A stretch of 64,000 bases of DNA from Lysinibacillus mangiferihumi (GCF_003049665.1 NZ_PYWM01000013.1:1-64000); one strand, 5' to 3'; counted from the first letter of the stretch, positions 48,918 through 59,205 are shown. Numbers and translations: made by a program. The notes: generated from the sequence alone by a model not told the origin.

Positions 48918-50306
48918 TTATTCTAGTTTTTCCGCAAGCGATTCGCCTATTTTTTTACCATTTTGAATACAAGCACCAATACCTACGCCGAAGTATGAGC
49001 AACCCGCTATCGATAAATTGGGATACCGTTCTGCAAGCTCCGCTGTTAAGCCTTGCAACGCCTCATGATGTGCCAAATCGTATTTTGGCATTTGATCGAT
49101 CCATTTGGCTACATTTACAACCATTGGTTTTTCATCAATGCCTAAACTTTTCTTTACATCTTCTAATGCTACAGCTGTCAATTCTTCATCTGTCATCATA
49201 CGTAATGTTTCATACGCAGGGTTAATGCTCTTATAAAAGAGGCGCACAAGCAATTTACTATTAGCAGATGTATGTTTCCATTTTCGGCTTGTCCATGTTG
49301 CGGCATTGCATTGCACATTCGAGTTATGTGACACAATAAAGCCTGTCCCATCTGCTGGTAGCACTGCGTCCGGTACATCAAAGCCTAGGTAAATGGTGAT
49401 GGCAGAGGCTGTAGTAAATTCTTTAAAATAGCGATCCAAAGATGGGTCCTGTAATAAGCTTTGCACGACTTCATTTGGCAGTGCTAATACTACGTGCTCA
49501 GCCTCAATCATGCTCCCATCTGCTAATGTGATTGTATAATGTTCTTCATGTTTTTTTACATTGGTTGTTGCTACGCCTTTAATAATTTCTACATTTGTTA
49601 ACGTTTCTTCAAGACGATGGATAAGTGATGATAAGCCCTGTTTAAACGAAATAAACTTTTTGTTGGAAGCTTTCACAAATTGTTCGCGATTTGCCTCAAA
49701 ACCTTTAATAATACTACCGTACTCATTTTTATAGTCGATTATGTACGGTAAGGTAGATGCTATCGACAGTTGATGGAGGTCACCCGAATATACCCCAGCT
49801 AATACTGGTGCAATTTGATTTTGTACAAGTTCTTCCCCTAAGTAATATGTTAAAAACTCACCGATTGAGCTGTCCTTAGTAAAGCCTTTATTCGGCATTG
49901 TTAAATCTTGTAATGCCTGTTGTTTACCCGCTTCTGATACTAGTGTACTCGCTTCAAGAGACGCTAAACTCATTGGAATACCGAATGTTGAATCAGCAGG
50001 GATCGCATGTAATTCGTCGTTTGTATAGATATAAGATACCCCTGTTTCGTTGTACACTAGCTCCTGTTCAAAATTAAGCTCCTGCACCAGCTCCATGACC
50101 CCTTTATGACGAGCCACAATCGAGTCAGCACCCGTTTCCATAATGAATCCTTGCTCATAAGCGGAATGTAACTTACCACCTAAGTATGGATTTTTCTCAA
50201 CAAGCACTAGTTTGACATCTATGTTTTTTTGCAATACTTGGCGTTGTAAATAATGCATCGTACATAAACCAGTAATGCCGCCACCTAATACAACTATTGT
50301 TTTCAT
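48918..50306 (-). CDS. hemY: Coproporphyrinogen III / protoporphyrinogen oxidase (CgoX/HemY)
   Basis: An FAD-dependent oxidase of 462 residues in haem synthesis. The N-terminal dinucleotide-binding motif is VVLGGGITGLCTMHYLQ, followed by GGKLHSAYEQGFIMETGADS. Near the C terminus SIAGCSYFGVGIGACIQNGK binds the FAD. In Gram-positive bacteria this oxygen-dependent enzyme converts coproporphyrinogen III to coproporphyrin III. The usual hemE and hemH genes are not adjacent, so it is unlinked here. Start ATG 50306 with a weak GGGGCGA site. Confidence 0.92.
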   Translation of the reverse strand: MKTIVVLGGGITGLCTMHYLQRQVLQKNIDVKLVLVEKNPYLGGKLHSAYEQGFIMETGADSIVARHKGVMELVQELNFEQELVYNETGVSYIYTNDELHAIPADSTFGIPMSLASLEASTLVSEAGKQQALQDLTMPNKGFTKDSSIGEFLTYYLGEELVQNQIAPVLAGVYSGDLHQLSIASTLPYIIDYKNEYGSIIKGFEANREQFVKASNKKFISFKQGLSSLIHRLEETLTNVEIIKGVATTNVKKHEEHYTITLADGSMIEAEHVVLALPNEVVQSLLQDPSLDRYFKEFTTASAITIYLGFDVPDAVLPADGTGFIVSHNSNVQCNAATWTSRKWKHTSANSKLLVRLFYKSINPAYETLRMMTDEELTAVALEDVKKSLGIDEKPMVVNVAKWIDQMPKYDLAHHEALQGLTAELAERYPNLSIAGCSYFGVGIGACIQNGKKIGESLAEKLE

Positions 50307-50407
50307 AAAGTATCGCCCCTAATTCGTTATTTCTCTCCTTATTAGTATAAACTTTTTTCACAAACAATAACGTTCAACCCATTACAAATTTAGCAACACT
50401 ATATATA

Positions 50408-50454
50408 AAGTGTCAGGCACTCAAACAATTTCAAATTGTTTGAGTGCCTGACAC
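50408..50454 (-). terminator. Perfect 22-bp palindrome with GTGTCAGGCACTC arms (repeat copy 2)
   Basis: GTGTCAGGCACTCAAACAAT continues through TTCAAATT into its exact inverted copy, 45 bp in all. It starts one base after the HemAT stop and is followed on the minus strand by TTTATATATAG, so it may act as its terminator. One arm is identical to 396-420. Confidence 0.7.
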
Positions 50455-51744
50455 CTAGTTTAAGTTTTGTGCGACATTTGCTAATTTGTCAGCTGAATTT
50501 GTTACTTCATTAAATGCTAGCCCAAGCTCATGAAGGACCTGAGCAACGGCCTGAACCTCTTTTTCCATAAGGTCATTTTGACACTTAGCTTGTGTCATCG
50601 CATCTAAAATTTTATTAAACTGTCCTTCAGTTTGAGCCATGTTCTCCTCACCTGAAGCAACCTCTGCCTGAATATTACTAAGCGAATATGCCAGTTTAGA
50701 CGTTCGCTCTGTCGTTTTTTCTAATAATTTTGCAACGGATGTAACAGATTCTTTCGTTTGACTAGACAATTTACGTACTTCCTCTGCCACAACACTAAAG
50801 CCTTTCCCCGCCTCTCCAGCGCGGGCTGCTTCAATAGCTGCATTTAAAGCAAGCAGATTTGTTTGGTTGGCAATGTTCGTTACAACATTCATAATCGCTT
50901 CCATTTCTTTCGACATATCCGTTAATTGTTTAATATTATCCGTAATATCATCCACTGATTGAATAATATTACACATATTTTGAGATTGATGTTGTAAGCA
51001 TTCGCGACCTTCTATTGCTTGACTTTCTGCTAACGTACTCACCTGAAGCGATTTTTTTGCCAATTGCTTAATTTCATGTGATTGATTATTTAATAGATGG
51101 AAGGAGGCATTTGTTTCTTGTGAAATGGTCGCTAATCCTTCTGACGATTCCACAATTTTTTTCTCAACTGCTTCTTTCTCACGTTCAACGTTTTCCTTCA
51201 GTTGCTCAATTGTACTTTCAAACGCTTCTAATACAAGTTGCTGCTCGAAATTAGAAATTTTAGAAATTGCTCGTATTGTATTCAATTGGTCTTTCGGATG
51301 CACTACATGTTCTTCAACTAAATCAATAAATGACATGGTTAAATCTTGGAAAGCACAAATATACCATTGTGTTCTCAGTCCGATATGTACATGCACTTTT
51401 GCGATACTTACTCGTCTTTTATAAAATTCCTCATCAATTGTACCGTTAAACATTTCTATAATATGACGACGCAATGTGACCTTCAATTTATCCACAGAAC
51501 TATGTTTATTAATAATGTCTACTAAACTATGCTCAGTTCCAATCATTTCATAAAACCGGTCAACGATGTGATTTATGTTGTCCTCAACAAATGGTTTAAA
51601 AGCTTTTAAATATTGTAAATCTTCTTTTGTCAAATTTAGCATTTCAATTTGCTTAACCAGTGTTCGAGAGTTCGGAACATCCATTGTCACCGAGTATTGC
51701 TGTAAATCTAACGTCATTGCCTTTTTCTGTTTTTGAAAAATCAC
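50455..51744 (-). CDS. hemAT: Globin-coupled aerotaxis transducer (HemAT-like)
   Basis: A 429-residue soluble chemoreceptor. Residues 1-185 form a sensor globin: the proximal His (about 118) lies in [15 protein letters not shown], as in HemAT of B. subtilis, and the candidate distal Tyr in VDRFYEMI. The C-terminal half is a methyl-accepting signalling hairpin with the conserved tip [20 protein letters not shown] and [15 protein letters not shown]. It binds oxygen through haem and signals to CheA. There are no membrane segments. The start is GTG 51744 after AGAGGG. The neighbour hemY suggests no functional link beyond haem. Confidence 0.9.
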   Translation of the reverse strand: MIFQKQKKAMTLDLQQYSVTMDVPNSRTLVKQIEMLNLTKEDLQYLKAFKPFVEDNINHIVDRFYEMIGTEHSLVDIINKHSSVDKLKVTLRRHIIEMFNGTIDEEFYKRRVSIAKVHVHIGLRTQWYICAFQDLTMSFIDLVEEHVVHPKDQLNTIRAISKISNFEQQLVLEAFESTIEQLKENVEREKEAVEKKIVESSEGLATISQETNASFHLLNNQSHEIKQLAKKSLQVSTLAESQAIEGRECLQHQSQNMCNIIQSVDDITDNIKQLTDMSKEMEAIMNVVTNIANQTNLLALNAAIEAARAGEAGKGFSVVAEEVRKLSSQTKESVTSVAKLLEKTTERTSKLAYSLSNIQAEVASGEENMAQTEGQFNKILDAMTQAKCQNDLMEKEVQAVAQVLHELGLAFNEVTNSADKLANVAQNLN

Positions 51745-52349
51745 ACTTTTCCCTCTTTCATTACGTGTTCTTTTGAAAAGCTGAGCAAAAATCCCATTTC
51801 CGTTTACCCAAATATATTGACAAATCTATGAAAAGATACCACAACCACTAATAAATTTACAAGAAAATAATATAACAAAATAACATCATAATAATCAGTA
51901 ATTCATCATTTTTCATTATTAAAATCACTCATATACATTATACATTTTTAATATAATTGTCAATTTATTATATCCTATATTTTACCATTAGTTAGCATAC
52001 AATTTAAAAGTAAACTAAATGGTTTTCAACTGTTAAATTGCAATAAAACGCTGTCACAATTTTTTTCAGTAGCTATTTCTACGGTATTTATTAGAATTTA
52101 CGTATTCCGTCTGCAACACTACATGTAATATTAAGTATCTTTAATTTCAATATCTCCCCTCCGGCAATTTATTAAGAGTCCTTTATCCTGTTTTTTTATT
52201 TAAAAATGAATACAATTAACCATTGTAAATTTTGTTAATAAATAGAACAAAATAACCATTCCACTAATAGCCCCCTGTAAAAATGGACTCTCCCCAAATC
52301 ATTTTTCTATGTATAGATGTATGATCACTATTTGCCCTTCCACCACAAT
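51745..52349. other. AT-rich intergenic region
   Basis: About 600 bp without a gene on either strand. Very AT-rich, with many TTTAT and AATAT runs; no riboswitch, tRNA or clear repeat was recognised. It contains the promoter region of the HemAT gene. Confidence 0.5.
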
Positions 52350-52389
52350 AAAAAACCGCAACGCCTAGTTCATAGCTAACCGTTACGGG
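52350..52389 (-). terminator. Terminator of the SEL1-repeat gene
   Basis: Minus-strand CCGTAACG / CGTTGCGG hairpin followed by six T, 28 bp past the stop. Confidence 0.8.
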
Positions 52390-52417
52390 TAAATTTCAAT
52401 ATCATAAAATTTCAAAT

Positions 52418-53704
52418 TTAAAGCTCTTCTAATTCTTCTAGTAAAACCGTTGCTTCTTCTATACCTGCTTCTGCCGCAAGTCCATACCATTTTTTCGCTT
52501 CTTTAATATTACGTGGTATTCCCTCACCTTTGTTATAAATATGACCAAGCTGCAATTTTGCTTCAGGGTCTCCTTGGAGTGAGGCTTGTTTGAACCAATG
52601 AATACCTTTTTCAATATTACGAATCCCCGTTAAACCCTTGCTCCAAATAAAGCCCAAATCATAAAATGCATCTACATGATATTGTTCAGCCGCTCTTTCA
52701 AACCAATATAAACCACGATTTATATCCCGCGCTTGCACTAAGTGGCCTTCTAAATAAATCCCACCTAGTCTGTATTGCGCTTCAACATACCCTGCCTCAG
52801 CCGAATTTTTATAAAAGGTAAATGCTTTCTCTTCATCTATTGCAACACCTAACCCTTGTTCATGCATAAGACCTAATGTAAACATTGCCTCTGCCACCCC
52901 TTGTGCGGCAGCAATCTCGAACCAATGTTTAGCAAGTGACATATTTTCTGGTACACTCTCACCATTCAAATACATATCCGCTAAATTATTGGCCGCATCT
53001 GCATGCCCTTGTTGCGCTGCAGCTTCGTATAACTTAAAAGCACGATCATAACTCTCTTCTACACCAATTCCCTCAAAATAATAGTTGCCAAGAGCATATT
53101 GGGCATTCGCATTATCTTGTTTTGCCGCTAATTCAAACCACTTAATCGACTTTTTCGGTTGGAAAAATGTATCCTCATTTGCACTATAATATTCTCCAAG
53201 TTCAAATTGGACATCTGCATCTTGTTCTTCAATCGCAGCTTTGTATAAATCGATGATTTCTTCATGGTCTAAATCTTCTTCTTCAAAAACAGCAACTGTT
53301 TCGTCCTGATGTGTAAAATACCATTCCAGGACATCCAGGACATCATCAACAACCTCCGTTGTATAAGCTAACTTCTCTAAGGAAGTAATTTGCCATATTA
53401 AAATATATATCGGGAGTGGGATTGCCTCACGCAATACATCATCATATTCTGCTAACAGCGTTAGTACATTGTCTTGCACTGTTTGTGTTTGCTCAGGATG
53501 TACTATTTGTAAGTGTCGCTGTTGTTTTTTTCTTAGCAATCCCTGAATAACTTGATAGAGCATTTTTTGCAAGGTTGTCAGTTGTACTTCATCCAATACG
53601 AGTAAAGTGAGGTTTTGTGCAAACCATGTATTCTGTATATTTGTTAATTGTTGTAAGGACTGCGTTCGCTCCTTATTTTGCTTTGCTAAAAATTGCCCGT
53701 ACAT
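52418..53704 (-). CDS. SEL1-like repeat (tetratricopeptide) protein
   Basis: A 428-residue protein. Residues 1-150 are an unassigned helical region. From about 155 to the end there are at least six SEL1-like repeats of about 36 residues, for example AQYALGNYYFEGIGVEESYD, ADAANNLADMYLNGESVPEN and AMFTLGLMHEQGLGVAIDEE. Such solenoids are protein-binding scaffolds. No signal peptide, so probably cytoplasmic. AAGGGGGG lies seven bases before ATG 53704. Monocistronic; function unknown. Confidence 0.85.
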   Translation of the reverse strand: MYGQFLAKQNKERTQSLQQLTNIQNTWFAQNLTLLVLDEVQLTTLQKMLYQVIQGLLRKKQQRHLQIVHPEQTQTVQDNVLTLLAEYDDVLREAIPLPIYILIWQITSLEKLAYTTEVVDDVLDVLEWYFTHQDETVAVFEEEDLDHEEIIDLYKAAIEEQDADVQFELGEYYSANEDTFFQPKKSIKWFELAAKQDNANAQYALGNYYFEGIGVEESYDRAFKLYEAAAQQGHADAANNLADMYLNGESVPENMSLAKHWFEIAAAQGVAEAMFTLGLMHEQGLGVAIDEEKAFTFYKNSAEAGYVEAQYRLGGIYLEGHLVQARDINRGLYWFERAAEQYHVDAFYDLGFIWSKGLTGIRNIEKGIHWFKQASLQGDPEAKLQLGHIYNKGEGIPRNIKEAKKWYGLAAEAGIEEATVLLEELEEL

Positions 53705-53777
53705 TTCATTTCCCCCCTTGCACACTATGTAAAAAAACTGCCTTGCTATTATTATATGGAAGGCAGTTCAAGAATGG

Positions 53778-54791
53778 TTACACATATGCTCTTAACATTA
53801 GTCCTATAAATAACGTAATGACGAAAAAGAGCGTTATATGTCCCCATTTATACATTTCTAACAAACCGATAAATTCACGAGTAAAAGCGTTAGGTATATA
53901 ATATAACGCCGTTTTAGAGCCTACACCTTGTGCATCAAGCTTTGCCCTTCTTGCATAAATACTCGCTCGAAATACATGAAAATTATTCGTAACAAAAAGT
54001 GAACGGTACTCTTTCCCTTGCGCATGCGCATCCATAATCGCTTTAGAGAACGCCATATTTTGCTCTGTATTTGTCGACCGATCTTCCATCAATATTTTCC
54101 GATTCGGTATTTGATGTTTATCTATCATATATGTTTCCATCGCAAACGCTTCTGAAACTTGTTCATCGCGCCCTTGCCCACCCGAGACGATAATAAAAGG
54201 TCGCTCTCCATATTTTTTATATTGCTTGACTGCCTCATCTAAACGGCTTGCTAATAGAGGAGGAACTTTATCACCAATAAGGCCAGATCCCAGCACAAGA
54301 ATATAATCAGGTTCATATGTTATCGGTGCAAAATGATAAATGATAGCGTAGACCATCACACTTGTATATAAAAATACTGTATAAGCAAAAATCAAAAACG
54401 CATAAAAGAAAAGAATATGCCAAAGAGGATTTTCAATATTCGTAAAGAATACGAAAACATAGCCAATCATCATTGCAAAGAAAACCAAGCCAAACACAGC
54501 TAGTAATACATTTTGAAATCTTCGTCCTTCTTTTTCAAGCAGGATTTTACTATTGAAAAACATCGCAATGGATAGTATTAACATGATACCTGGTATAATA
54601 CCGAACAACGTCATGATACCCATTTTGGACACAATACCTTGTTCGTTAATAAATAAATCATAACGTGTTGTCATACCTACAAATACATTCAACCCTATTA
54701 AGCCTAAAACGACAGCGTTAATAAAGCGTCTTTTTTCTGTAATATACAGCATTAAAAATATTGAAATTAATAATGTCATTGTTGGAAGCAC
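53778..54791 (-). CDS. YdcF/ElyC family membrane protein (DUF218)
   Basis: A 337-residue protein with about five N-terminal membrane segments (residues 5-145) and a C-terminal DUF218 domain (YILVLGSGLIGDKVPPLLAS, IIVSGGQGRDEQVSEAFAM, NTEQNMAFSKAIM, FVTNNFHVFRA). A last hydrophobic stretch ends the protein. DUF218 proteins such as SanA, ElyC and YdcF are linked to envelope integrity, but the reaction is unknown. It starts at GTG 54791 with AAAGGAG eight bases ahead. Confidence 0.82.
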   Translation of the reverse strand: MLPTMTLLISIFLMLYITEKRRFINAVVLGLIGLNVFVGMTTRYDLFINEQGIVSKMGIMTLFGIIPGIMLILSIAMFFNSKILLEKEGRRFQNVLLAVFGLVFFAMMIGYVFVFFTNIENPLWHILFFYAFLIFAYTVFLYTSVMVYAIIYHFAPITYEPDYILVLGSGLIGDKVPPLLASRLDEAVKQYKKYGERPFIIVSGGQGRDEQVSEAFAMETYMIDKHQIPNRKILMEDRSTNTEQNMAFSKAIMDAHAQGKEYRSLFVTNNFHVFRASIYARRAKLDAQGVGSKTALYYIPNAFTREFIGLLEMYKWGHITLFFVITLFIGLMLRAYV

Positions 54792-54976
54792 TGCATTTAC
54801 TCCTTTCCTTCCTTTCTATTCCCATTCAGCAGTATGCTGACACTACTTGTTCATATATTGCAAATTTCCTAAATTACAGGTAGTGAATATTTTATTTTTC
54901 ACTATAGTTCATGTAAAATTACTATTAAGAACTATTTTATGATAAAACAAAAAAATATTTTGGAGGAATGTAAGTA

Positions 54977-55450
54977 ATGAAAAAAATTCTTGCTGCTCTT
55001 TTTGCAGCGACACTAATGTTTGCATCAGTTGGCGCAACACTATTCATATCAGACACACCAACTGCAGAAGCGAAATCATATAAGTCAGGTAAAAAAGGCT
55101 TCTCAAACAACAACAATAGCTCAAATATCCAAAAATCTCAGGATAATTCTAAAGACCAAAATAATGCTACAACAAATAAAAATAATACTTCTACAAACAA
55201 AACAGATTCAACTACTGCAAAAAAAGGTGGCTTTTTCTCTGGTGGCCTTATGAAGGGCTTAATGCTAGGTGGTTTAGCAGGTTTACTATTCGGTAGTCTA
55301 TTTAGTAGTTTAGGTATGCTTGGTAATATTTTAGGTTTATTAATTAATATCGCTGCTATTGCTGTAATTGTGATGCTTGTCGTGAAAATTATCAATATGT
55401 TTAAAGACAAAAAGCGTAAAGAACAGGAAGCTACACAATGGCACAAATAA
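54977..55450 (+). CDS. Secreted/membrane low-complexity protein
   Basis: A 157-residue protein with a signal peptide (MKKILAALFAATLMFASVGA, likely cleaved near AEA at residue 30). A disordered Asn/Lys/Ser/Thr-rich stretch (residues 35-80) follows, then a glycine-rich hydrophobic hairpin (GGLMKGLMLGGLAGLLFGSL) and a second membrane span before a basic tail. The pattern resembles Tim44-like small Bacillus proteins, but the Tim44 domain itself is missing. GGAGG precedes the ATG. It overlaps the next gene by 13 bases, so the two are coupled. Confidence 0.7.
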   Translation: MKKILAALFAATLMFASVGATLFISDTPTAEAKSYKSGKKGFSNNNNSSNIQKSQDNSKDQNNATTNKNNTSTNKTDSTTAKKGGFFSGGLMKGLMLGGLAGLLFGSLFSSLGMLGNILGLLINIAAIAVIVMLVVKIINMFKDKKRKEQEATQWHK

Positions 55451-55725
55451 TTAACGAGCAAGATATTATCAATGCAATTTGTCTTTCACAGGCTTACCAT
55501 CTAAATGTTCGCCCTGAAGACGTACTTGTTGAGCTAACGTACGAAGATGAGACAGGCTTCGGCGCGGAAGTCGAAACAAACGGTCAAATCGAAGTATTGA
55601 ATACCGCTGCTATGATTGGCGCATTACGTGTATGGATTAAAGACGTCCTACACGGCGATCCTTTCTCAACTGGTATTGAGCTAATTTTAGATGATGAAGA
55701 AGGCATTATTGCCAAACTATCATAG
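55438..55725 (+). CDS. DUF2653 family protein (YxcD-like)
   Basis: A 95-residue acidic cytoplasmic protein beginning MAQIINEQDIINAICLSQA and containing VELTYEDETGFGAEVETNG and a C-terminal GIELILDDEEGIIAKL, as in the DUF2653/YxcD family of Bacillus. Function unknown. It starts inside the end of the preceding membrane-protein gene, in the pair arrangement also seen for YxcD homologues. Confidence 0.75.
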   Translation: MAQIINEQDIINAICLSQAYHLNVRPEDVLVELTYEDETGFGAEVETNGQIEVLNTAAMIGALRVWIKDVLHGDPFSTGIELILDDEEGIIAKLS

Positions 55726-55875
55726 TTTAAAATCCATTAGGTCTGTTGAGTTTGTCCAGATTATTCAAGCATTAGTCTGTGACATCTACTGAAAGACCAC
55801 TCATAGTTCAGCGTTGATTTAACACTCATTCCTGACTTATTGAAGTAGAGTACCTCTACTCACTATGAAAACAAA

Positions 55876-55924
55876 TAGCCGTTCAATAAATCTTCTTAAT
55901 GGATTTATTGAACGGCTTTTTTTA
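55876..55924 (+). terminator. Terminator after the DUF2653 gene
   Basis: Plus-strand AGCCGTTCAATAAATC / GGATTTATTGAACGGCT hairpin followed by seven T, about 150 bp past the stop. Confidence 0.88.
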
Positions 55925-55985
55925 AAAGTTAGCTTAACCGTAATGACCTCTGACAGATTCGCTTTCAAGAAGTTCCTGATAAGGT

Positions 55986-57605
55986 TTATTTCAAACGTTC
56001 ACTAAAGTTCACTAATATTTTAGCAGCATGGCTTCTCTTTGTTGGGGCTTCAGGAGAAAATCTTCCTTCACTTCCTGCAACAATACCAAGCTCATACAGC
56101 ATTGTGATGGCATTTTTCGTTTCATCATTGTAGCTAGTTATATCGGTAAACGGTGTTTGATTTTTCACAACATAAGTTTGGTTAAACTGTTTTTCATAAG
56201 CACGATTCATCATTAATGCTAATTGCGCGCGCGTAATAGGCTGGCTTGGATTAAACTTGCCATCCGCCCCCTTCACAAGACCATGTGCATAAGCAGCAGC
56301 AATTTCTGACTGCGTTTCGGCATCGTAGCTCGCTATATCTGTGAAAGGCGCTTTGCTAGTTGTTGTTAAACCTAAGCTTCTAACAAGCATCGCTGCTGCC
56401 TGTGCGCGTGTAATATTTTGTTCAGGTCTAAAAGTACCATCAGCATAGCCCTTCATCATGCCTCTTTCAGCCGCTTTTTGAATGAACTCCCTTGCCCAAT
56501 GATTTTCTATATCTAAAAATTGGACTTTACTGCCTGTTGTAAAACTTGCAGTTGGACTTTGCACACTTTCATTGCCTGCTGCATCTATCGCTTTTATGGC
56601 TACAGTATAAGTAGTATTATCTACTAAACTATCGAGCGTTATAGCTGTTTGACTGGCATCGACTGTAGAGTAGAGTGTATTATTCAAATACACATGATAG
56701 TTCGTAACCCCTTCATTATCAGTTGCCGCTAGCCATTTTACAGTCGCCCCTGTACTACTATTAACATTGACTTGGATTGCTGAAGAAGTATCCCATAGTG
56801 AACTTGCTTTAATAGCTGGTAAAAATGCCTGCTTTGCTACTGCTAAATAACCTGCTTCACTTAAATGAATGTTTTCTGGATTTGGCAAAAAGTTAGTTAC
56901 ATCTTTCGCTACTACGTCATATGTTGGCACAAATATTGCACCTGCTTTTTCAGCAGTTGTTTTAATAGAAGCATTCATGATACCTAAAAGCATTTTAAAC
57001 TGTGTTTGCAAGTCTTCGCTATAATAAGGGAAAGAATTATAATAGCCCATCACGTAAATTTGTACCTGTGGATTTAACTTCTTTATTTCCTTGAGTATTG
57101 CCGCTATATTATTTATAGCTTCTTGGGATGCCTTTATAATGGCGGCTGTATCAATACCAGTTGTTGACGATTGTTTTAGAATTGGCAATAAATCATTAGC
57201 ACCAGCAGTTAACGTAATCAGCTCTGCTTCTTGAATTGAAGCTCTAAGCTTTGCACGGTCGTTTGTATAACCAAATCCCGTCACTGGTTTTTCTACATCA
57301 TCTTGTAAGTCTGTTAACACATTTTTAGTTGTATACCCCGAATAGGCAAACCCTTTATTATATGAAGTAAGTAAACCTTCTTGTTGTAATGCCTGTGCTA
57401 CAAAATCTGTATAGCCTAAGCCAATGACTCCAACTTCATTCATACCATGTGCTAATGAATCACCTAACGCTATGTAATCAGCCTGTACAACCCAGCTTGG
57501 CGCTATATGATCTTCTTTCTTTTCCGCATTCGCACCTACAGGTATTGTTAATTGTAAAGCTAGCATGCTAGCAGCTAAAAAACGAAATTTTTTTGAAAAT
57601 TGCAT
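55986..57605 (-). CDS. S-layer-anchored GDSL/SGNH hydrolase with fibronectin III domain
   Basis: A 539-residue exported protein. After the signal peptide (about residues 1-28) comes an SGNH esterase/lipase domain: block I YIALGDSLAHGMNEVG with the nucleophile Ser, block III LTAGANDLL and block V NIHLSEAGYLAV with Asp/His function. A fibronectin type III domain (about 270-355) and three SLH domains (RGMMKGYADGTFRPEQNITR is typical) follow and bind cell-wall polymer. It should be displayed on the surface and hydrolyse esters. GGAGGAG precedes ATG 57605. Confidence 0.9.
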   Translation of the reverse strand: MQFSKKFRFLAASMLALQLTIPVGANAEKKEDHIAPSWVVQADYIALGDSLAHGMNEVGVIGLGYTDFVAQALQQEGLLTSYNKGFAYSGYTTKNVLTDLQDDVEKPVTGFGYTNDRAKLRASIQEAELITLTAGANDLLPILKQSSTTGIDTAAIIKASQEAINNIAAILKEIKKLNPQVQIYVMGYYNSFPYYSEDLQTQFKMLLGIMNASIKTTAEKAGAIFVPTYDVVAKDVTNFLPNPENIHLSEAGYLAVAKQAFLPAIKASSLWDTSSAIQVNVNSSTGATVKWLAATDNEGVTNYHVYLNNTLYSTVDASQTAITLDSLVDNTTYTVAIKAIDAAGNESVQSPTASFTTGSKVQFLDIENHWAREFIQKAAERGMMKGYADGTFRPEQNITRAQAAAMLVRSLGLTTTSKAPFTDIASYDAETQSEIAAAYAHGLVKGADGKFNPSQPITRAQLALMMNRAYEKQFNQTYVVKNQTPFTDITSYNDETKNAITMLYELGIVAGSEGRFSPEAPTKRSHAAKILVNFSERLK

Positions 57606-57709
57606 ATACCCACTCCTCCTGCTCATCTACTAATTACTAGTTTACTAGATTTAAGGATAAAAGTGGGTGCATTATATTGTAAATACTTTGGCTAGAATTC
57701 TTTTCTACT

Positions 57710-58879
57710 CTATTTATGCTGTACCTTTCCATAGACACCTCCACCACCAACCTCAATATGTAATTGTCCCGTTCTCGCTAAATCAATCATCGTAGCTATT
57801 TTCTGTGGCACAATTTCCTCGAGTTGCTCGGTCGTGATACGGTGTAAAATAGTCATTTCAGTCCCAAATGCATGTAATAATCTTTCCATCATTTTCGGAC
57901 CTAAACCTGGTATAAAATCAAGTGGTATTTGATGGATGTAAGGTGGTCTGTCACGTTCATCAACATACGGCTCTGATAGTTCCTTAATACGTGTCGCAAC
58001 ACCTTTAATAATTTTCAAACTTGCACAGGATGTACAAAGCGTATCGTCTGCACTTAACTGCTTACCACAATTAGCACAAACAGTTTGATAATATTTGCCG
58101 AGCAATGGATTTAACCCATAATTCGCCACTACTGCCCGCCCATCCTGTTCATGGAGCGCCATCTTTAATTCGCTAAAATTAGCCGCCATTAATTTTAGTT
58201 TTTGATATTCACGAGCCATTTTCCCAAGCGAATGTGCATCAGAGTTTGTAACAAATGTATAGGCTTGAAGTTCTTTTATGTTTTTTACCATATTGGTATC
58301 AGAACTTAAACCAAGCTCTATAGCATCTATAAGCTGTGGATTGAATACTTCTGTTAAGCTTATATGAACACCTTTTCCAAATAAACTTTTAAATGGCGTA
58401 AAAACATGTGCTGGAATAAAAAGGCCCCCTAATTCCCGCACTTTTTGTTGTACAGCTCGGCCTTCACAATAAATACGCTGTGAACTTAAATGGATGTTTT
58501 TCATATACTGGCTCATCCAATTCGAAAAATTCTCCATCACTTGAATAGTAGGGAAATAAGCTAGCACATGAATTGGTCCATGGCAGGAGCTATCATATAT
58601 TTCGATTTCAGAACCTGGAATAAGCGTTGTTTCTTGAAACCGAAGTCCACCTTGCGATAACTCCTTAAGTTCGCCTTGTTGTATCATTATATTCATTTCA
58701 GCAATGACTTCTGGTGAATGACAATCAATAATGCCGATAATATCAAGCCCTTTTTTGGCACTAGCCATCTCTAAAATCCGTGCTAATGTTAACGTTTTAC
58801 TCCCAGTAATTTTCACTGCGCGCCCACTCATTGTTCGTCCAATATGAATATGTAAATCTGCATAATAGTCATGAAACAA
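57710..58879 (-). CDS. Endonuclease Q-like PHP-domain protein
   Basis: A 389-residue protein. N-terminal PHP-type metal site: YADLHIHIGR, GIIDCHSPEV, FIPAHVFTP and NSDAHSLG. Then a zinc ribbon CANCGKQLSADDTLCTSC and a helix-hairpin-helix (DFIPGLGPKMMERLLHAFG). This set matches EndoQ, which nicks DNA 5' of deaminated bases; the Bacillus homologue is YqxK-like. The start is TTG 58879 (MFHDYYAD): AAGGAG lies nine bases ahead of it, while the ATG at 58888 touches the ribosome site. A terminator lies upstream, so it is transcribed on its own. Confidence 0.82.
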   Translation of the reverse strand: MFHDYYADLHIHIGRTMSGRAVKITGSKTLTLARILEMASAKKGLDIIGIIDCHSPEVIAEMNIMIQQGELKELSQGGLRFQETTLIPGSEIEIYDSSCHGPIHVLAYFPTIQVMENFSNWMSQYMKNIHLSSQRIYCEGRAVQQKVRELGGLFIPAHVFTPFKSLFGKGVHISLTEVFNPQLIDAIELGLSSDTNMVKNIKELQAYTFVTNSDAHSLGKMAREYQKLKLMAANFSELKMALHEQDGRAVVANYGLNPLLGKYYQTVCANCGKQLSADDTLCTSCASLKIIKGVATRIKELSEPYVDERDRPPYIHQIPLDFIPGLGPKMMERLLHAFGTEMTILHRITTEQLEEIVPQKIATMIDLARTGQLHIEVGGGGVYGKVQHK

Positions 58880-58912
58880 TGTACACATCTCCTTTTGTTT
58901 TATTATAAAATG

Positions 58913-58939
58913 AAAAAACCTTACATTGCTGCAAGGTAT
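58913..58939 (-). terminator. Terminator after the 58-residue gene
   Basis: Minus-strand ACCTTGCA / TGTAAGGT hairpin followed by six T, ending the small gene at 58949. Confidence 0.85.
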
Positions 58940-58948
58940 TTTCAAGTA

Positions 58949-59125
58949 TTAGGATGGATGGTTTTGATGAGCGCCTTTATCTGTCTCGTACGAACCTGAA
59001 CCTTGGTTTGGCATTGCCGCTGCATCATAAGCAACTAATGTAACGCCAATTTTCTTTTCGAGTTCATTAATTTTTTCAAGCTGTGTGTGATCTAATTGTG
59101 CAAATTTTACTTCTTCCATATTCAT
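58949..59125 (-). CDS. Small hypothetical protein (58 aa)
   Basis: Not recognised. A 58-residue protein: an N-terminal helix (LDHTQLEKINELEKKIG), a strand TLVAYD, and a polar tail ending AHQNHPS. Start ATG 59125 follows AAAGGA by six bases. It has its own terminator. Similar short proteins occur beside EndoQ-like genes in Bacillaceae, but no function is known to me. Confidence 0.65.
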   Translation of the reverse strand: MNMEEVKFAQLDHTQLEKINELEKKIGVTLVAYDAAAMPNQGSGSYETDKGAHQNHPS

Positions 59126-59205
59126 CACGCATCCTTTCAAAAATAACGTTCCCCGAATATCTCACAACTATACTAAAGGCAATTGGATAATTTCTTTAAG
59201 CAGTG

